DNA from: Spodoptera frugiperda
Taxonomy: Eukaryota; Arthropoda; Insecta; Lepidoptera; Noctuidae
NCBI RefSeq assembly: GCF_023101765.2
Contig: NC_064240.1
Span: 5,518,001 to 5,582,000 of the forward strand
Reading direction: 5' to 3'
DNA: 64,000 nt
Shown in pieces: positions 47,595 to 60,031 of this stretch (positions are counted from its first letter, which is position 1; each line of letters opens with the position of its first letter). The notes beneath the pieces were generated by a model that was not told the origin of the DNA, did no database searches, and saw only the letters and a program-made list of their open reading frames with translations. The translations under genes were made by a program, and so were the position numbers.

Positions 47595-47670
47595 TTAATT
47601 TTATCATCATCAACAGCCTACAAGTGGACAGTGCTGACCAAAGGCCTCTTCTCACACGGAGAAGGATGGG
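47595..47670 (-). repeat. LINE 3' fragment
   Basis: Reverse relative of 19612-19727: ATCATCATCAACAGCCT and GTGCTGACCAAAGGCCTCTT. Confidence 0.55.
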
Positions 47671-47889
47671 CATTAATTTACTACTTTTATATAAATGTGT
47701 AATAATTTTTATAATAACTATCGTGAGACATACTAAATTACCTAATAAAAAACTATATGTACTCACGTCAATAAATTGACAAAAGCTCTACTAGTTTCGA
47801 GTCACAACGGGACTCTTCATCGTGAGCAGCGTACGCAGACGCGGCGATGACATGGCGCAGCCTACTGATTATTACGTTAGGCCTCTCAA

Positions 47890-48145
47890 TAAGCTAGCCG
47901 CCCGACTAGAACCAGACCCGTGCGTATGGCACGTCGCGCGCACCTCAAAGAGCTGTCAGACAACCACAGAGGCCCAGTAGGACTGTTGCCTGATTCGCAG
48001 CTGCGGACTAACTAGCAGATTTACCTGAGCTCCGACTAGAAAAGCAGAAGTAGGAACAGGGTTTTAAGTCAGTAAGAATCTGATGACACTCCCTCTCACG
48101 TCACCCAAGGCCGGAAAAGTCATTGGATGATTTAGCAAAAAAGAC
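47890..48145 (+). repeat. Rep3, long form
   Basis: Long-form 5' part (CAGACCCGTGCGTATGGCAC, GGCCCAGTAGGACTGTTGCC) joined to the common part (CAGCTGCGGACTAACTAGCA, TGACACTCCCTCTCACG). This shows that the 150-bp copies are probably 5'-truncated versions of a longer element. Confidence 0.7.
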
Positions 48146-48673
48146 CTCTCAATAAAGAGCACATACATTGTACAATTTTGATACCGTCTATGTACATTGT
48201 ACATAACAAACGATACACGAGACTCTATTACCTGATTACCACGTAATACTTAAGTACTAACATCATAGGTAGGACTAAGTTTCACTTAAGCTTATTACTA
48301 AGTGAAACAACGTGACATTATACCAGTACCTGTCTCCTCCAAAAAAGGTACAAACAAACTTGTTTAGTAACTAGGTACACATCATTTTCCTTGACTAAGT
48401 CTCATGTACCTAATAGGGATAGTCTGTTGCCAAATCCGCCTCAAACCAGCCTCAAATTCAGGCACCGTAAAGGCTGAGAATTTTTGAGTCCTAATTAGTG
48501 TTGTGAGTAAAAGTATTGTAATTATGTTTGGTACGTAATTACATAGTCCCAAGTAATCTTTTATGCGAGCAGGGATGTGACAAAGTGCACCTAATTATGG
48601 GGAAAGGACAAAATAACAGTCATGTGTACGGCATGGCATGTGGAAGTAAATGACAGGGTTGTTAGAAACAAAT

Positions 48674-49001
48674 TAGGGTGCTTTTCCACTATAAATGTGC
48701 TATGTAGATATGCAACGAAGATGTAATAGTAAAGTTGTGAAACTATGTGACCGTTTTCACTTAGACTAAGCTATGTAGCTGTGAGAGTAAGATGTGATTA
48801 TGAAGATGCACCGCTGTTAAGTAGCTGTGCGTGGAACATATGTCGTTCGAGTATGCGATGTATCGATAGTAGGGAAGCCAATCATAACATTTTGTATACC
48901 AATGTATTCATTGGTATACAAAATGTGATGAGATGCTCCGTGGAGCTCCCACTAATCATATTTGATTAGTGGCACAGCATCTCTGGTGGAAAAGCGCCCT
49001 C
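48674..49001. mobile_element. MITE with terminal inverted repeats and two internal hairpins
   Basis: Left end AGGGTGCTTTTCCACTA; right end the complement of TGGTGGAAAAGCGCCCT; about 14-16 bp of TIR. Internal perfect hairpins at 48888-48925 (17-bp arms) and 48949-48972 (10-bp arms), both with a TATT loop. Body shared with 27640-27926. No coding capacity; target-site duplication not clear. Confidence 0.7.
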
Positions 49002-49009
49002 AGAGAGGC

Positions 49010-51440
49010 ATTTATTGCGATCTATTTTTGTCCTAATAGCTGCCGTGTCCGTGTGGGCGTAGTTCGTCATTGTATACGAGAAAGATTTTTTTTCTTTCTT
49101 TTTATTTCTCAAAATCGATTTCATTGTGGTTTGTTAACTCGTGAGCAGGAACTATGTAGTATTAAAACATTTTGTGAATAGGTGTACCGTACTTAGTTCG
49201 GTTAAAACGAATAGGAACTAAAAATAGAATAATATTTTTCTTCTAACCTTTTTCCCAGAGTAAATTGAGGTCAGCTCTGATTTAAATGGGTTTGTGTGGA
49301 AGTCAGTATTTCATGTGGAGCGGCCTGTACTTCACATGTCACTAGGGATAGTAGGCATGATACAATTTCCTTGATTAAACCAGTGGCCAGGCTTTGGAGG
49401 TTTATACGTTATAAATGATGTTGATGAAAATCGGACCAACGCGGATTTACGTGCCTTTGCGGACTAGCTTTGACTCACACATACAGAACTCATCACAAAA
49501 GCGCAATTTAACCTCAAAAGTGGTTAATTAGCGCAGTGACCAGTCTCTGCTGTTACATTTCAATATTTTTACCTGAACATTGTATTTTCCAATGTTTTGT
49601 TTACGATTTACATTGTAAAGTATGTTTTTACTGGATTTATATTGCTCGTATATTAACGTAGCGTGCTTATCTCCGCCGCAGAGAGTGATTACTTTGTGTC
49701 AGCAACCAACAACGTTCAGTACAAACATTTTGAAGGGATGCCGACGATGTGTGTTCGTGTCATATTATATATGTATGTACATTTGAATTTTATGCCTTAG
49801 TTATAAAATTTAACCTATCCTAATGTTAAACATGGGTTGTTTAATACTTGGGTTAAGTTATTAATTATTTGGTTTCCAAATCTCAAACCCTGTTCAAGCA
49901 AAGAATCCCATTGTACCATTTATTAAATAGGATTAATCAGCTTAACCCAATAAATACTCGTATTAAACAAAGTCCCTGTGGGGATTTTGTTTTATACTGC
50001 CTGTTTGTTAACGATAAGCTCCAAAACTATTAAATAGTTTTTAAGCCGATTTTATCAATGGATTAGCGGCTATTGAGAAAGTGGTCTAACTAGAAGTCGT
50101 GAAGATAAGTTTTGTAGACAAAGTTGTCTGGAAACCCAAGACTAGTTAGTGCCTATGTCAATCAACTTGAAACGGAGAAATGTTTCTACGCAAGAATACC
50201 TACTTGTGAACTACTAGACCAAAATAATTTATTTCTATACTTTTTGTTACAATCAGACAAAAGAAACTGATCTACTTCACTGGGAAAGTCTGGAATGACA
50301 TCCAACCTTACAGGGCTTGTCGCTAGTAAATAAAAACTACTGGACAGAAACCTAAGTGGTGTACCTTCAATTATGTCTGTCCCACAGAGAATTCAAGCAT
50401 GACAATAAGAGAAGCCTTATAAAAAATATGGAACTAATAAGTAAAAACTACTTCTAGGAATAATTGGTTTGACGGATGGGTTGTACAAAATTCAACCATA
50501 CCATTATGAATTTAAAGTATAAGTATATCGTGTATTATACTCATTTATTTGGAGCTGTGAATTCCTTCACCAATTAACAAGGCGACTGGCAAATTAGGTA
50601 ACGCCTTTCAATAGCCTGGGTTAATGTAGTAATGAAAGGGAATTTCTGTAAAGGAAAGTTCACTACATTAAGGCTTTTGTTCAATTCTATGAACATTAGT
50701 GGGCATTTTGTATTTATAATTATGTACTCTGCAGCCATTTAAAATTTCAGTAAACAACTTTTTTACCCAATTGAATTACAATATTTATAGTAAAGATTTC
50801 GGATTCACAGCTTAATCGCCTAATTTGATTCGACCTTTTTTAAAATCGGTAAGTGCCTAAGGACCAATTAAAAATACTCAGTATCAGCGTACATTCAAAC
50901 AATTTACATAAATGTTGGTTTTTAAATTGCAAAGCAATATACATGCATTTACTTTGAAAAAAAAAGACATTTGAAATAAAAAAAAATACTTGTGTAAGTA
51001 ATACTTATATCTCTAGATTATTAACGAGTGCGCAGTAGAAACTATGTAGGGATAAAATTAACGTTCTTAATGTCAGCCGTTCTGTCTGTCTCATCAAGAA
51101 CTACTCTTCATTACGTAGAATCATCAATTACCGTGATTTACAACTGGTTCGTCAGCAGCCAGAATATTTTCCTCATTCCGGTGAAGTTTTAAAAGAAAAA
51201 TTGGCTCACATTTATTTTGTCGTCTTTCGTTTGATATGGAAAACCACTCTATTCGCTTTTGCTATCTCTTGTTTGAGCCAATAGACGCATAATGATCTAA
51301 GAAGATAAATTATATTATTCTTTTGTTGTTGTATACAAGTCCTTTCGTATAAATACTTAATTGTAAGCGGAGTGGTTATCGCTCGACTGCCGAACAAGAT
51401 GTTTTTAGTACCATTTTTAATTAATGAATATGCATAATTA
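49010..51440. other. Spacer or intron, nothing recognised
   Basis: AT-rich, no supported gene or repeat-family match. Confidence 0.4.
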
Positions 51441-51451
51441 GGTAATTTGTA

Positions 51452-51628
51452 CACGGAGCTGCGGCCTACCTCCGGAGATGACTGCCTAACGAGTTACCGG
51501 GGCTTCGACTCGAAAAGCAGGACTAGGAACGGGGTGGTTTTTAGTCAATTAGAGTTTGACACTCCCTCTCGCCTTGCCAAGGCCAAGATTGGAGAAGTCA
51601 TTGGATGATTTTCCCCCCTAAAAAGGTT
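51452..51628 (+). repeat. Rep3 copy
   Basis: CGGAGCTGCGGCCTACCTCC...CGAAAAGCAGGACTAGGAAC...ATTTTCCCCCCTAAAAAGG. Confidence 0.75.
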
Positions 51629-52080
51629 ATTGTATACGTTCACCATCTCTGTTGGAGTAAAAAACACTGAATCCGTTTTAAACGATCCTAAAAGTCATTT
51701 TTTATTTTGTATGCATTACTTTTTCCAAATGCTTTTAAACTACACTCTTTAATTAAAGACGAACTAATTACTTTTTATAAAAGTTTGATTTAACTAAAAT
51801 TAACAAAATTTAGAGAGACCTAATTTGGTTAAAATAATCTAAGAGTGAATGAAAGTTTATTTTAATGTTCTTTTTTTGTAGTTGATTTTACGTAGATATA
51901 ATTTTATAACTTACCTAAGTAAAAGTTTCATTTGAAAAAGAAATTCTTAATTCTCAACCGTGTGGGTGTTCAAGGAAGCGATTGTATATTGTTATATTTT
52001 CTATCTTTAGCAAGGTGTGGGATTGTTTACCTTGATATTTTTATTATTATAAGAGTGTGTATAAATTGAAGTCTGGGAAA

Positions 52081-52338
52081 GGCATGCTTCGGCACGATCG
52101 GGCCGGCTTAATCCGAAACAGCTTTACAGAAAACCGACGTGAAACAACGCTTGCGTTGTGTTTCATTGTGTGACTCACTTACATGAAACAATTACCGGAG
52201 GGTTGTTACCTTGCCAACAACAATCCTTAAATTCCTAACCCCTAAAAGGCTCTGGTGTTTCGAGTGTCCACAGGCGGCGGTGATTGCTTACCATCAGGTG
52301 ATCCGTCTGCTAGTTTACCGGCTTATTCTATAAAAAAG
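52081..52338 (+). repeat. Rep4, near full-length
   Basis: GGCATGCTTCGGCACGATCG through GTGAAACAACGCTTGCG and CACAGGCGGCGGTGATTGC to GCTTACCATCAGGTGA (52286-52301), TTTACCGGCTTATTCT and an A-run. Confidence 0.75.
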
Positions 52339-53248
52339 GTTACTTACACACTATTTCGTTAGATTAAGAAGATTTATTTAGCTTTTATATAACATTGATT
52401 GAATTGTTAAAGTCATACTTGCTAAAAAAGGCAGTAGAAATAATTTAAGTTAAAAAAAACATAATTAAATGTGAAGATTTTTCCAATACCATTGTCAAAG
52501 TGTCAGTGTCAATGTACAATGGATATTGGAAAATTGTCATTGGTTCTGAAGCGGTGCGAAACTTATGTAACGATGAATGCTAGCCACAGGACTGTTTTAA
52601 ATTAATATTTTATTCGTGAACATTTCATTGTCGCTATATGAATTAAATTAAAGCTATCTACTCTACTTATTACCCTTATTACCCGACGGCGCCAGAAGGA
52701 GGGTTATGTTTTTCGAGAGTATGTATGTACAATTGTTTGGCACGCTTTGCAGTCTAAACGGCTTGATGGATTTTGGCTTGAGAGTTGTCATTAGATTCGT
52801 ATTTACTGTGAGAGTGACACTAGATATATCAAAATAATAAACCTGAAAAACTCGCAGCTCCGAGTTTGTTTGCTCCCAACGACAACTTGAAATAAACAAA
52901 AAAAAAACTTTGCTACAGGTTCCGCACACATCGAAGAGAAATCTTTTAAATTCCTTGTGGTTAAAGCCGCGTGTTGCTAATTTATACATGAACTACGTTA
53001 GTAAAGACTTGCTGTCAGTTATCAAGAAGTTATCAGAAACTTATAACACCAAGGATTATTCCAAAATAGCTTGTCACAGTATTGCGACCAAGTTTGATGT
53101 GATACATCAATGTATGTTGGTCGAGGATGACCCATAAATTACTGTTGTGTTTGCATGCATATAAATTGCCAATTTTCATAACGTACCTACCAGTGGTTTA
53201 TCAATCAATTATCAATTATATCTGTAGGACATTATTTTTCAAATATAC

Positions 53249-53556
53249 TGCCTCGTTGGTCGAGTGGTCGCGAGTGCGACTGCCTAACAAGGGGTCTCGG
53301 GTTCGATTCCCGGATCGGGCAAAATATTACTGGACTTTTTTCGGATTTTCGAAAAATTTTCGATAGTAGCACATAGTCTGGAATTGTGTCCAGGATATGG
53401 CAATAGGCTCACCCTCTATTACATGGGACTTATAACACAAATGGTGAAAAGTGGGTGTACATTGTATAACGGCTTTACGTGCAGTAATGTGCATGTGTAC
53501 CTCTGCTTACCTCTTCGGGGATAAAAGGCGTGACGGTGTGTATGTGGGTGTGTGTG
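53249..53556 (+). mobile_element. SINE-B, full-length, with 16-bp target-site duplication
   Basis: tRNA-like head (TGCCTCGTTGGTCGAGTGG with B box GGGTTCGATTCCC), body CAATAGGCTCACCCTC, 3' part CTTCGGGGATAAAAGGCGTG and a GT-rich tail. The perfect duplication TATTTTTCAAATATAC is at 53233-53248 and 53557-53572. It is a SINE and not a tRNA gene: the acceptor stem does not close properly and the body matches other copies. Confidence 0.88.
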
Positions 53557-53572
53557 TATTTTTCAAATATAC

Positions 53573-55218
53573 CTATATAATATTGCGTATGTAAGTAGAT
53601 CTTCCAACCTACTAATTATACATTTGGAGTAACTAAAAATCACGGATTACTCACGAAAATTAACAAAGAATTGTACCAGTTTGGCTAACGAGGAAAGGTA
53701 CTAAGTTCTATTTTTGTTGTATCAAGAAAAATCTTATCGGTCTTTCCAATTTTAAAATTTCCACTAGCGACGTCAACTTCAGATTCATATTGCAATTTAT
53801 TCAGACTTCAGTGTTAAGTTTTTTCCTTAGGGAATCAAACAAATAACAAAGCTTTTCTTATAAAATACTAGCGGACTCGAAAGACGTAAAAATTCATAAC
53901 TTGGTACCATAAAAACATGAGTTTAAAAAACCCTTCCCGCATCGTTTGTTATGTTATCTAGAACCCGTGCAATTAATATGTTAACCCACTTTTTGTTACA
54001 CCGTGTATAAAGATTAGAATATGCTTGTTCTTCAAATATTTTTTATTTATTGTTCAGATAATTATATTCCTAGATCTGTCTCTGAGATCGAATTTCAGTT
54101 TCATTATGCAGTCAACTAGCGTTGTTCATTACGTATTAATTATAACATACAGATATGTTACAGAACATGATTACATTTTATATTATTGTTCTTTCATTAT
54201 TTGTAAGGAGAAAATAATAGTTTTTTAACTTTACATGCGTTGTTTTATTTCTTTGTTGCTTAAGATTTTAATGGCATAGTATGTCATTGTTGCTAATGTT
54301 TTAATATTGTATTGTACCATATTATTGATATATATATATATAAATCTTGATGCAACGGTTAGAACATAGCACCCACACACCTGAAACAAGCATAATGACC
54401 TACTATAACCTGTGTTTTTCAATTTTAAACTTTAGACTTTTGTAATTAAATAGAAAATCTAATAAATTCTTAATTTGGCACCTCAATTTGGAGTGCTCTG
54501 GTTTGTAGAAGTAATTAGATTAGGGTGACCGCTTAGCATCAGGCGACTCGTAAACTTGGTTGATTGCTACCAATTGTAGTAGATAAAAAGGAGTTCAGGA
54601 ATTGTGTTTAAAGATTACAATAGTGTTAATTCAATTTGAGAACATAAAGAAGTTAAATAAACATTGAGTCTACTCTGCATAAAATGATTCACAAATAGGT
54701 ATGCACGATGCGTCGCTCCGTACGCTACGTACGCAACTTCGTATGTAAGCGATAAAGACAGTAATAGAGTTAGCTCTTTCAACCCATACTCATACGTAAA
54801 TTTTTAGATGAAAAGAATTACTCATAATCAATAATTTATATTTACAATAGTAACCTTCAAACACAACACTACCTCCAATTAAAGCCGTGGTCTGCCACAG
54901 CTTTAATTTTAGATCACCTTATATATTGTTTTGTTGTTCGTTTACTCAAAACACAGTTGAGCTCAGTTAACATTTTCCTAGTTTTTCTATACAAGTAGTT
55001 TTCCAGTAGACGAGCGCAACAAAAGGAATCCAGTAAACGCCACAGTTTCATTTTACTCCTGTTGAATATGATTCCTTTTCATAACAAGCCTTTATTCAAC
55101 TCGTTAGCGTGCAGTTACCTAAACTGCTTTTTAAAAATCTTGTTTATAAAATGTAGTTGGTTTATAAATTGCAATTACCTACATTTATGTTTTAGTTTTG
55201 ATTGTAAGTGTTGAATTT
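53573..55218. other. Spacer or intron
   Basis: A short Rep4-like trace (AGCATCAGGCGACTCGTAAAC) at about 54534-54554. Otherwise AT-rich with nothing recognised. Confidence 0.4.
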
Positions 55219-55372
55219 TCCGGAGCTACAGACTACCTAGCGAGTTTACCGGGGCACCGATTCGAAAAGCAGGAGTAAAAACGAGTTAGTTTTCAGTAAG
55301 AGTCTGACACTCCCGATCGCCTCGCCCAAGGGGGGAGAAGTAATTGGATAATTTTCTCCCACAAAAAAAAAC
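55219..55372 (+). repeat. Rep3 copy
   Basis: CCGGAGCTACAGACTACCTA...CGAAAAGCAGGAGTAAAAAC...GATAATTTTCTCCCACAAAAAAAA. Confidence 0.75.
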
Positions 55373-57814
55373 AAACAAATTTTTTTAATTTTGGTGATCG
55401 ATTGCCTGGTCAGATTTATATGACCTAGGAATCAAATTATAGGTAATAAATTGCTAAGCTGTCGCTTGCGGTCATTTCAACAACACGGTCGTGAAATAGT
55501 ATCTATATAATATATTATCTTAAAACAGGACACGAAATGGCTCTTTTCAAGCAATCTTTCCGAAACCCATTAATACACAGTTTGTACAAAGAAATGAAAT
55601 CATTGTTAAAATAACAGAAAGAACCCTTATTAATTTGGCTTGAAGAAGGTCTGTATGAAACGAGACGGCAGGCGTGATATCAATAAAGTCAATTAAAGTC
55701 AAGAAGGGAAGCGGATGCGAATCGAAGGGAACACGAAATGAGTTCAGACATCTTTTCCTTTTTATACTGTATGGAACTCACATTTTAATTTATGTTCAAC
55801 CTTGAATTTTCTCTTGGAAACATGACCTTATTGCCACGTATTAAGGCTGTACCAGTGTGCCAATTTCACCTTGACATGTACAATTTTTTATTGTATCTTA
55901 ATGGGGGTTTGAGAACGGCATAAAAAGTGACGGAGTGGGAATACGACAACTGTTATGCGATCCAATAAATATTGATTTCAGCGATTGAAATGTTTTGAAA
56001 AACGAACGACAAAATATTGAGGAAAGAAAACATATAAATAAACGAGCGGCTGCCAATTAAATTGGTTTTCGAGTGGTGGAATTTAATATGGCGACATTAA
56101 TCATCGAGCTGTCTTATTTCAACGTGTAATTTGTCTACCTTACTTTGGTTACCTATCGACCTGTACGGGGCGGTAAAACAAGCCACCTGACAGTAATGGG
56201 GTGAGGGAGACCTTTATTTTATGACAAGTGAAACCTTCAAAAGGCACCTAGCTTTCTGGTGACTATGGAGTGTGGTATTTTTACCTCACTAAAACGGGTG
56301 GTTTTAGTGAGGTACGGTGGCCACCCTCAGCACCTGTAAGGGGCACCGAGTCCTCTAAAAGTCCTGTTTCGGAGCCTGAGAGAGAAGGAGACCTGGTGAC
56401 TTGAAAACTATATGATCTTTAACCGTCATCAATGAAATTCTGACCACGAAAATGTGTTGCAAGGTAGTAAGGCAAATTAATGTTTTACCAAATTTTTGGT
56501 AGTCGCGTGGGAGGCAGACAGTGTGCTTTATTTGTAACACGCTCTTTTCGGTACTTCGATAATTACTTACGTATTTCATGCTACCAAGGATTTCCTAAAT
56601 CGATAAACCCTGATAAATTTTACACAACCCGGAATGAATCCCTACCTGAGTAACTATTAATTACTATTTAATCAATGGCTACCCTACTTATCAAAGCCAT
56701 GATGGGTTTACAAAACAAATATCTAAATATTTTCACATTCCCATTAACAATGTCGGGGTATCGATGACTCACAGGCCTATGTGAACTTAATATGGATTGC
56801 GTGGCATACATTAATATTTGCTGATCCTATCATCAGAAAATCGTACTCAATTCATATCTATGGTGGCCAGTATTTGTATAACATACGAGTAAAACCGCTT
56901 TTCGCAATACTTTCATAGTCTGTGATATATGCGGCAATTATAGAGTGGTATTATTGCAAATTGCAATTTTATGTGATAATTATATAAGAACGATCCGGTT
57001 CAAGTCAATATTTGATTTTAGTGTGTCCAATGAACACACTAAAATGCTTGTTTTATTGACGATCTTGATTCGTGTGCAAATAGCAGTATGTAGTTGAAGC
57101 ATTAGCGAGAGAATAATTATATTATATATTATATTATAATTAGCGAATTTTAGGTAAAAAAAAACTATATTTTATATAATACAGGCAAGTAATAATCCGT
57201 GTAATGGAAATGGGATTCTAATGTAAATGTAACCTGCTTAGTACGAATTCTATAAAACAACAACAGCTGTCTTCGCAGTTTAAAAATAAAGCAATAAATC
57301 ATAAGTTTCTAGAGAATTTTGCCAACACTTTTAGAATATTTTACGTAAAATCTTTCAACGTTGTTGTAGTACGAAGTATTTAGTCGATCTTTTACATTGC
57401 AGCGTCAACTCACTGGTAAACAAATTCCTTTGGGTGGCCTTGAGGACCTTACTCAACAGGGGAGCCATCTGGTGCACGGTAAAGGCGGAAATATATTTTG
57501 CGGAAAATTTCTGGAAGTTAGAAAATTTTGTTCATAAAAATTGATCTTTTGGTTTACTGGAAGTATTAATAAAAGAGAGCGTAGAGTTACCTTTAACACT
57601 CGGTATTCTTTCTTTACAATTCGTTCGAAAGTAATTTATGTATGTATTTTTGTTGAAATTGAGGGAGAATTGTTTTGTTATTTTGTTCACCTCATGGGAG
57701 GTGTTCTTGATAAAGGTCTAATACGAAGAGGTACTTTATTCCATCTAGGCGTTATTCGCATTGTTCGATAACTACATATACGATAGATGTAGTTACAGTT
57801 ATCTTCGTATAGAT
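55373..57814. other. Spacer or intron
   Basis: Apart from the hairpin at 56282-56314 nothing was recognised. Confidence 0.4.
56282..56314. repeat. Perfect 14-bp hairpin, 5-nt loop
   Basis: TACCTCACTAAAAC, loop GGGTG, then its exact complement. It lies in a locally GC-richer patch (56160-56400) with no coding frame. Confidence 0.8.
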
Positions 57815-57985
57815 CTACTAACTTTCGCGCGGTTTTACTCGCTACTTGGCTCCTTTTAAACGTAGCATGACATTTTATAGTGTATGACACTCTCCTTCTC
57901 TTCAATTAGTTAGAGCCTTTTTTCATTAATGACGGACAGACAAAGAGACACACACTCACATTTTGCATTAATTATATTAGTATAG
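57815..57985 (+). repeat. LINE 3' fragment (RTE-like)
   Basis: CTTTCGCGCGGTTTTACTCG...GGCTCCTTTTAAACGTAGCA...ATTATATTAGTATAGG, matching 5458-5660. Confidence 0.5.
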
Positions 57986-58289
57986 GCGTTTATTATTCCT
58001 CCTCTTGTATTACCAGTATCTTATTTTTCGTTTGACCTTTTCTGGTTTAGTTTGATCAAGAAGTCTTGTACTCGCTGTACGTTCTTAAGTGGCTAAGTTG
58101 TTCGTTATTTTTTAAAACACTTTGGTGTAACTTTTAAGTGGTGGAGATATTTTCACTTTAAGCTTTTAAGTTTGAAGTTGTTATAAGCAATTTTGAGTGG
58201 AAGTGTTTAATGAAAATAGGTACGTACCATGTTGTGTTTGATGCGAAGGTTGTTATTATTACAAAATATATTTTCTTGACCACACTTCT

Positions 58290-58440
58290 TTTTTTTTTTA
58301 AAGTGAACAATCACCCAATGACTTCTCCCGCCTTGGGCGAGGTAAGAGCGGTTGTCAGACTCTTACTGACTGAAAACCACCCCGTTCCGACTCCAGCTTT
58401 TCGAACCGGAGCCCCCCGGTAAACCAGCTAGGTCCACAGT
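58290..58440 (-). repeat. Rep3 copy
   Basis: Reverse orientation, with a T-run then CCAATGACTTCTCCCGCC, GTCAGACTCTTACTGACTGA, CGGAGCCCCCCGGTAAACC. Confidence 0.75.
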
Positions 58441-59660
58441 TCTTGATCAAACTTAAAAAGTAACACAACAAATGTTTTTATACCTTTTTTAAAATTTTAC
58501 CTACGTAGTTTCCTTTAACGGTTACTCTTCTAGATGCACTTCTCTAATCTTTTATAGCGAAAGATTTTACAACCTTTGAACAAGAATTTTATTGTTTGTG
58601 TAATCTCCACAGCTTCCTCGTCAGACACAAGGACTGAAGTTTTAATCAGATTTGTGTTAGTGTTCTCTTATTAGTTTTACGTAACTGGGACGAGATGCTG
58701 TGCTTGGTTGAAAAGTCATTGTTTCACGACCAAGCTCTTGTGGATTATACTTAAATACTCGTGTGCACTCTTTTACAAAGGAAATTTATACTTACTGTTT
58801 GTTGCTTCAAAAAGGCGTCAGCAATTCTTTAGTTAATTTTTCATGAGATAGGACGACTTTTTTATGAGATATGATAGGAGAACTTTTTTATGAGATAGGA
58901 CGGTAAACGAGCAGATGTATCACCTGATAGTATCTAATCGGTGTCGGCAATTAGCGATTTTCCTGTTCTCTGCTCTTATTTTACAATTAGGCGTAAGATT
59001 AATAGGTATTGGATAAAATTTCATAGATATGAAAGAAAAATATATCTTATCTTAACCTTAATTTTTCAAAACAAAGATAATATAATTAATCAAAGTCTAA
59101 ATACTCTCCAAGTATAATAGGTCTGGTACCTATACACATTTTTTTCTTAAAATTTATTAGATTTACCTACCTAAGCATGAAAATGAGAGAATGAGGTAAG
59201 GCCTATGAATGAAATAGTTCAATTTTAATATCCCAAATTGGTTTAAATAAATCCGCTTTTGATCAAATGAATCAGACTCGTATTGAAACCAGATCATACG
59301 AAATAAATTTCAAAGAATTTTCAATGAACCATTAAAAGGTATTGGTTCAACCGTTATTGACGTGAAATACAAAGCACCTTAATCATACCTCAAAGTTTAA
59401 AAGAAAAAGACCAACTTACTTCGACGAAACATAATTTTGTATTAGTTGAAAAAGAAAAAGTTATTTAAAGTCCAAAGTAAAAGAAATATTATAAATATAA
59501 TATTGGTTTTTGGCAAATACTTCTATATTCTTAGTGACTTTTAGTTTAGTACTTACCTTTTTTGTTGAAAGTTAGTTTGTGTTTTGACAGAGAGGACGAT
59601 ACCTATTTGGAAGTTAGTTTATGAATTGACAAAGAGAATGATCTCTATATTTCATTTTAC
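58441..59660. other. Spacer or intron with a Rep4 end
   Basis: 58907-58950 (minus) is a Rep4 3' end (GGTAAACGAGCAGATGTATC). An imperfect local repeat (TTTTTTATGAGATAGGA units) precedes it at 58840-58905. No gene. Confidence 0.45.
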
Positions 59661-60031
59661 GTGACTTGCCTGATTGGTGGAGTAGTCGTAATTGCGACTG
59701 CCGGGCAAGGGGTCTCGGGTTCGGAGCTGCGGACAACGTAACGGGTTACCGGGGCTCCGGCTTAAAACAGGAGAAGAAACGGGGTGGTTTTTATTCAGTA
59801 AGAGTCTGATACACCCTCTCGCCTCATCCAAGGTGGGTGAAGTCATTAGATGATTTCTATACCTCAAAAAGGGGGTCACGAGTTCGATTTCCGTGTCTTG
59901 CACAGTATTACCGAGATATTCTCAGTAGGAGCACGGAGTTTCGCATTGTGTCCAGTATATGGTAATAGGCTCACCGCTATGACATGTGACTTATAACACA
60001 AATCGTGAAAAGTGAGTATACATTGTAACAA
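59661..60031 (+). mobile_element. SINE-B interrupted by a nested Rep3
   Basis: SINE-B head at 59665-59722 and body from 59872 on. Between them a Rep3 sits exactly in the B-box region. The body continues CGGAGTTTCGCATTGTGTCC, GTAATAGGCTCACCGC, GAAAAGTGAGTATACATTG. Confidence 0.85.
59723..59871 (+). mobile_element. Rep3 nested inside SINE-B
   Basis: About 149 bp from GGAGCTGCGGACAACG to CCTCAAAAAG. Flanked by GGGGTCTCGGGTTC (59709-59722) and GGGGTCACGAGTTC (59872-59885), a 14-bp duplication with 2 mismatches. It defines the ends of the short Rep3 form. Confidence 0.85.

Noticed and set aside
52663..52989. 108-residue minus-strand frame
   Set aside because: Low-complexity, AT-driven, no motif or splice sites supporting a gene.
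53249..53323. tRNA-like sequence with good A/B boxes
   Set aside because: The acceptor stem does not close properly, and the same sequence with a common body recurs at 17737, 46697 and 59661 with target-site duplications, so it is a SINE head.
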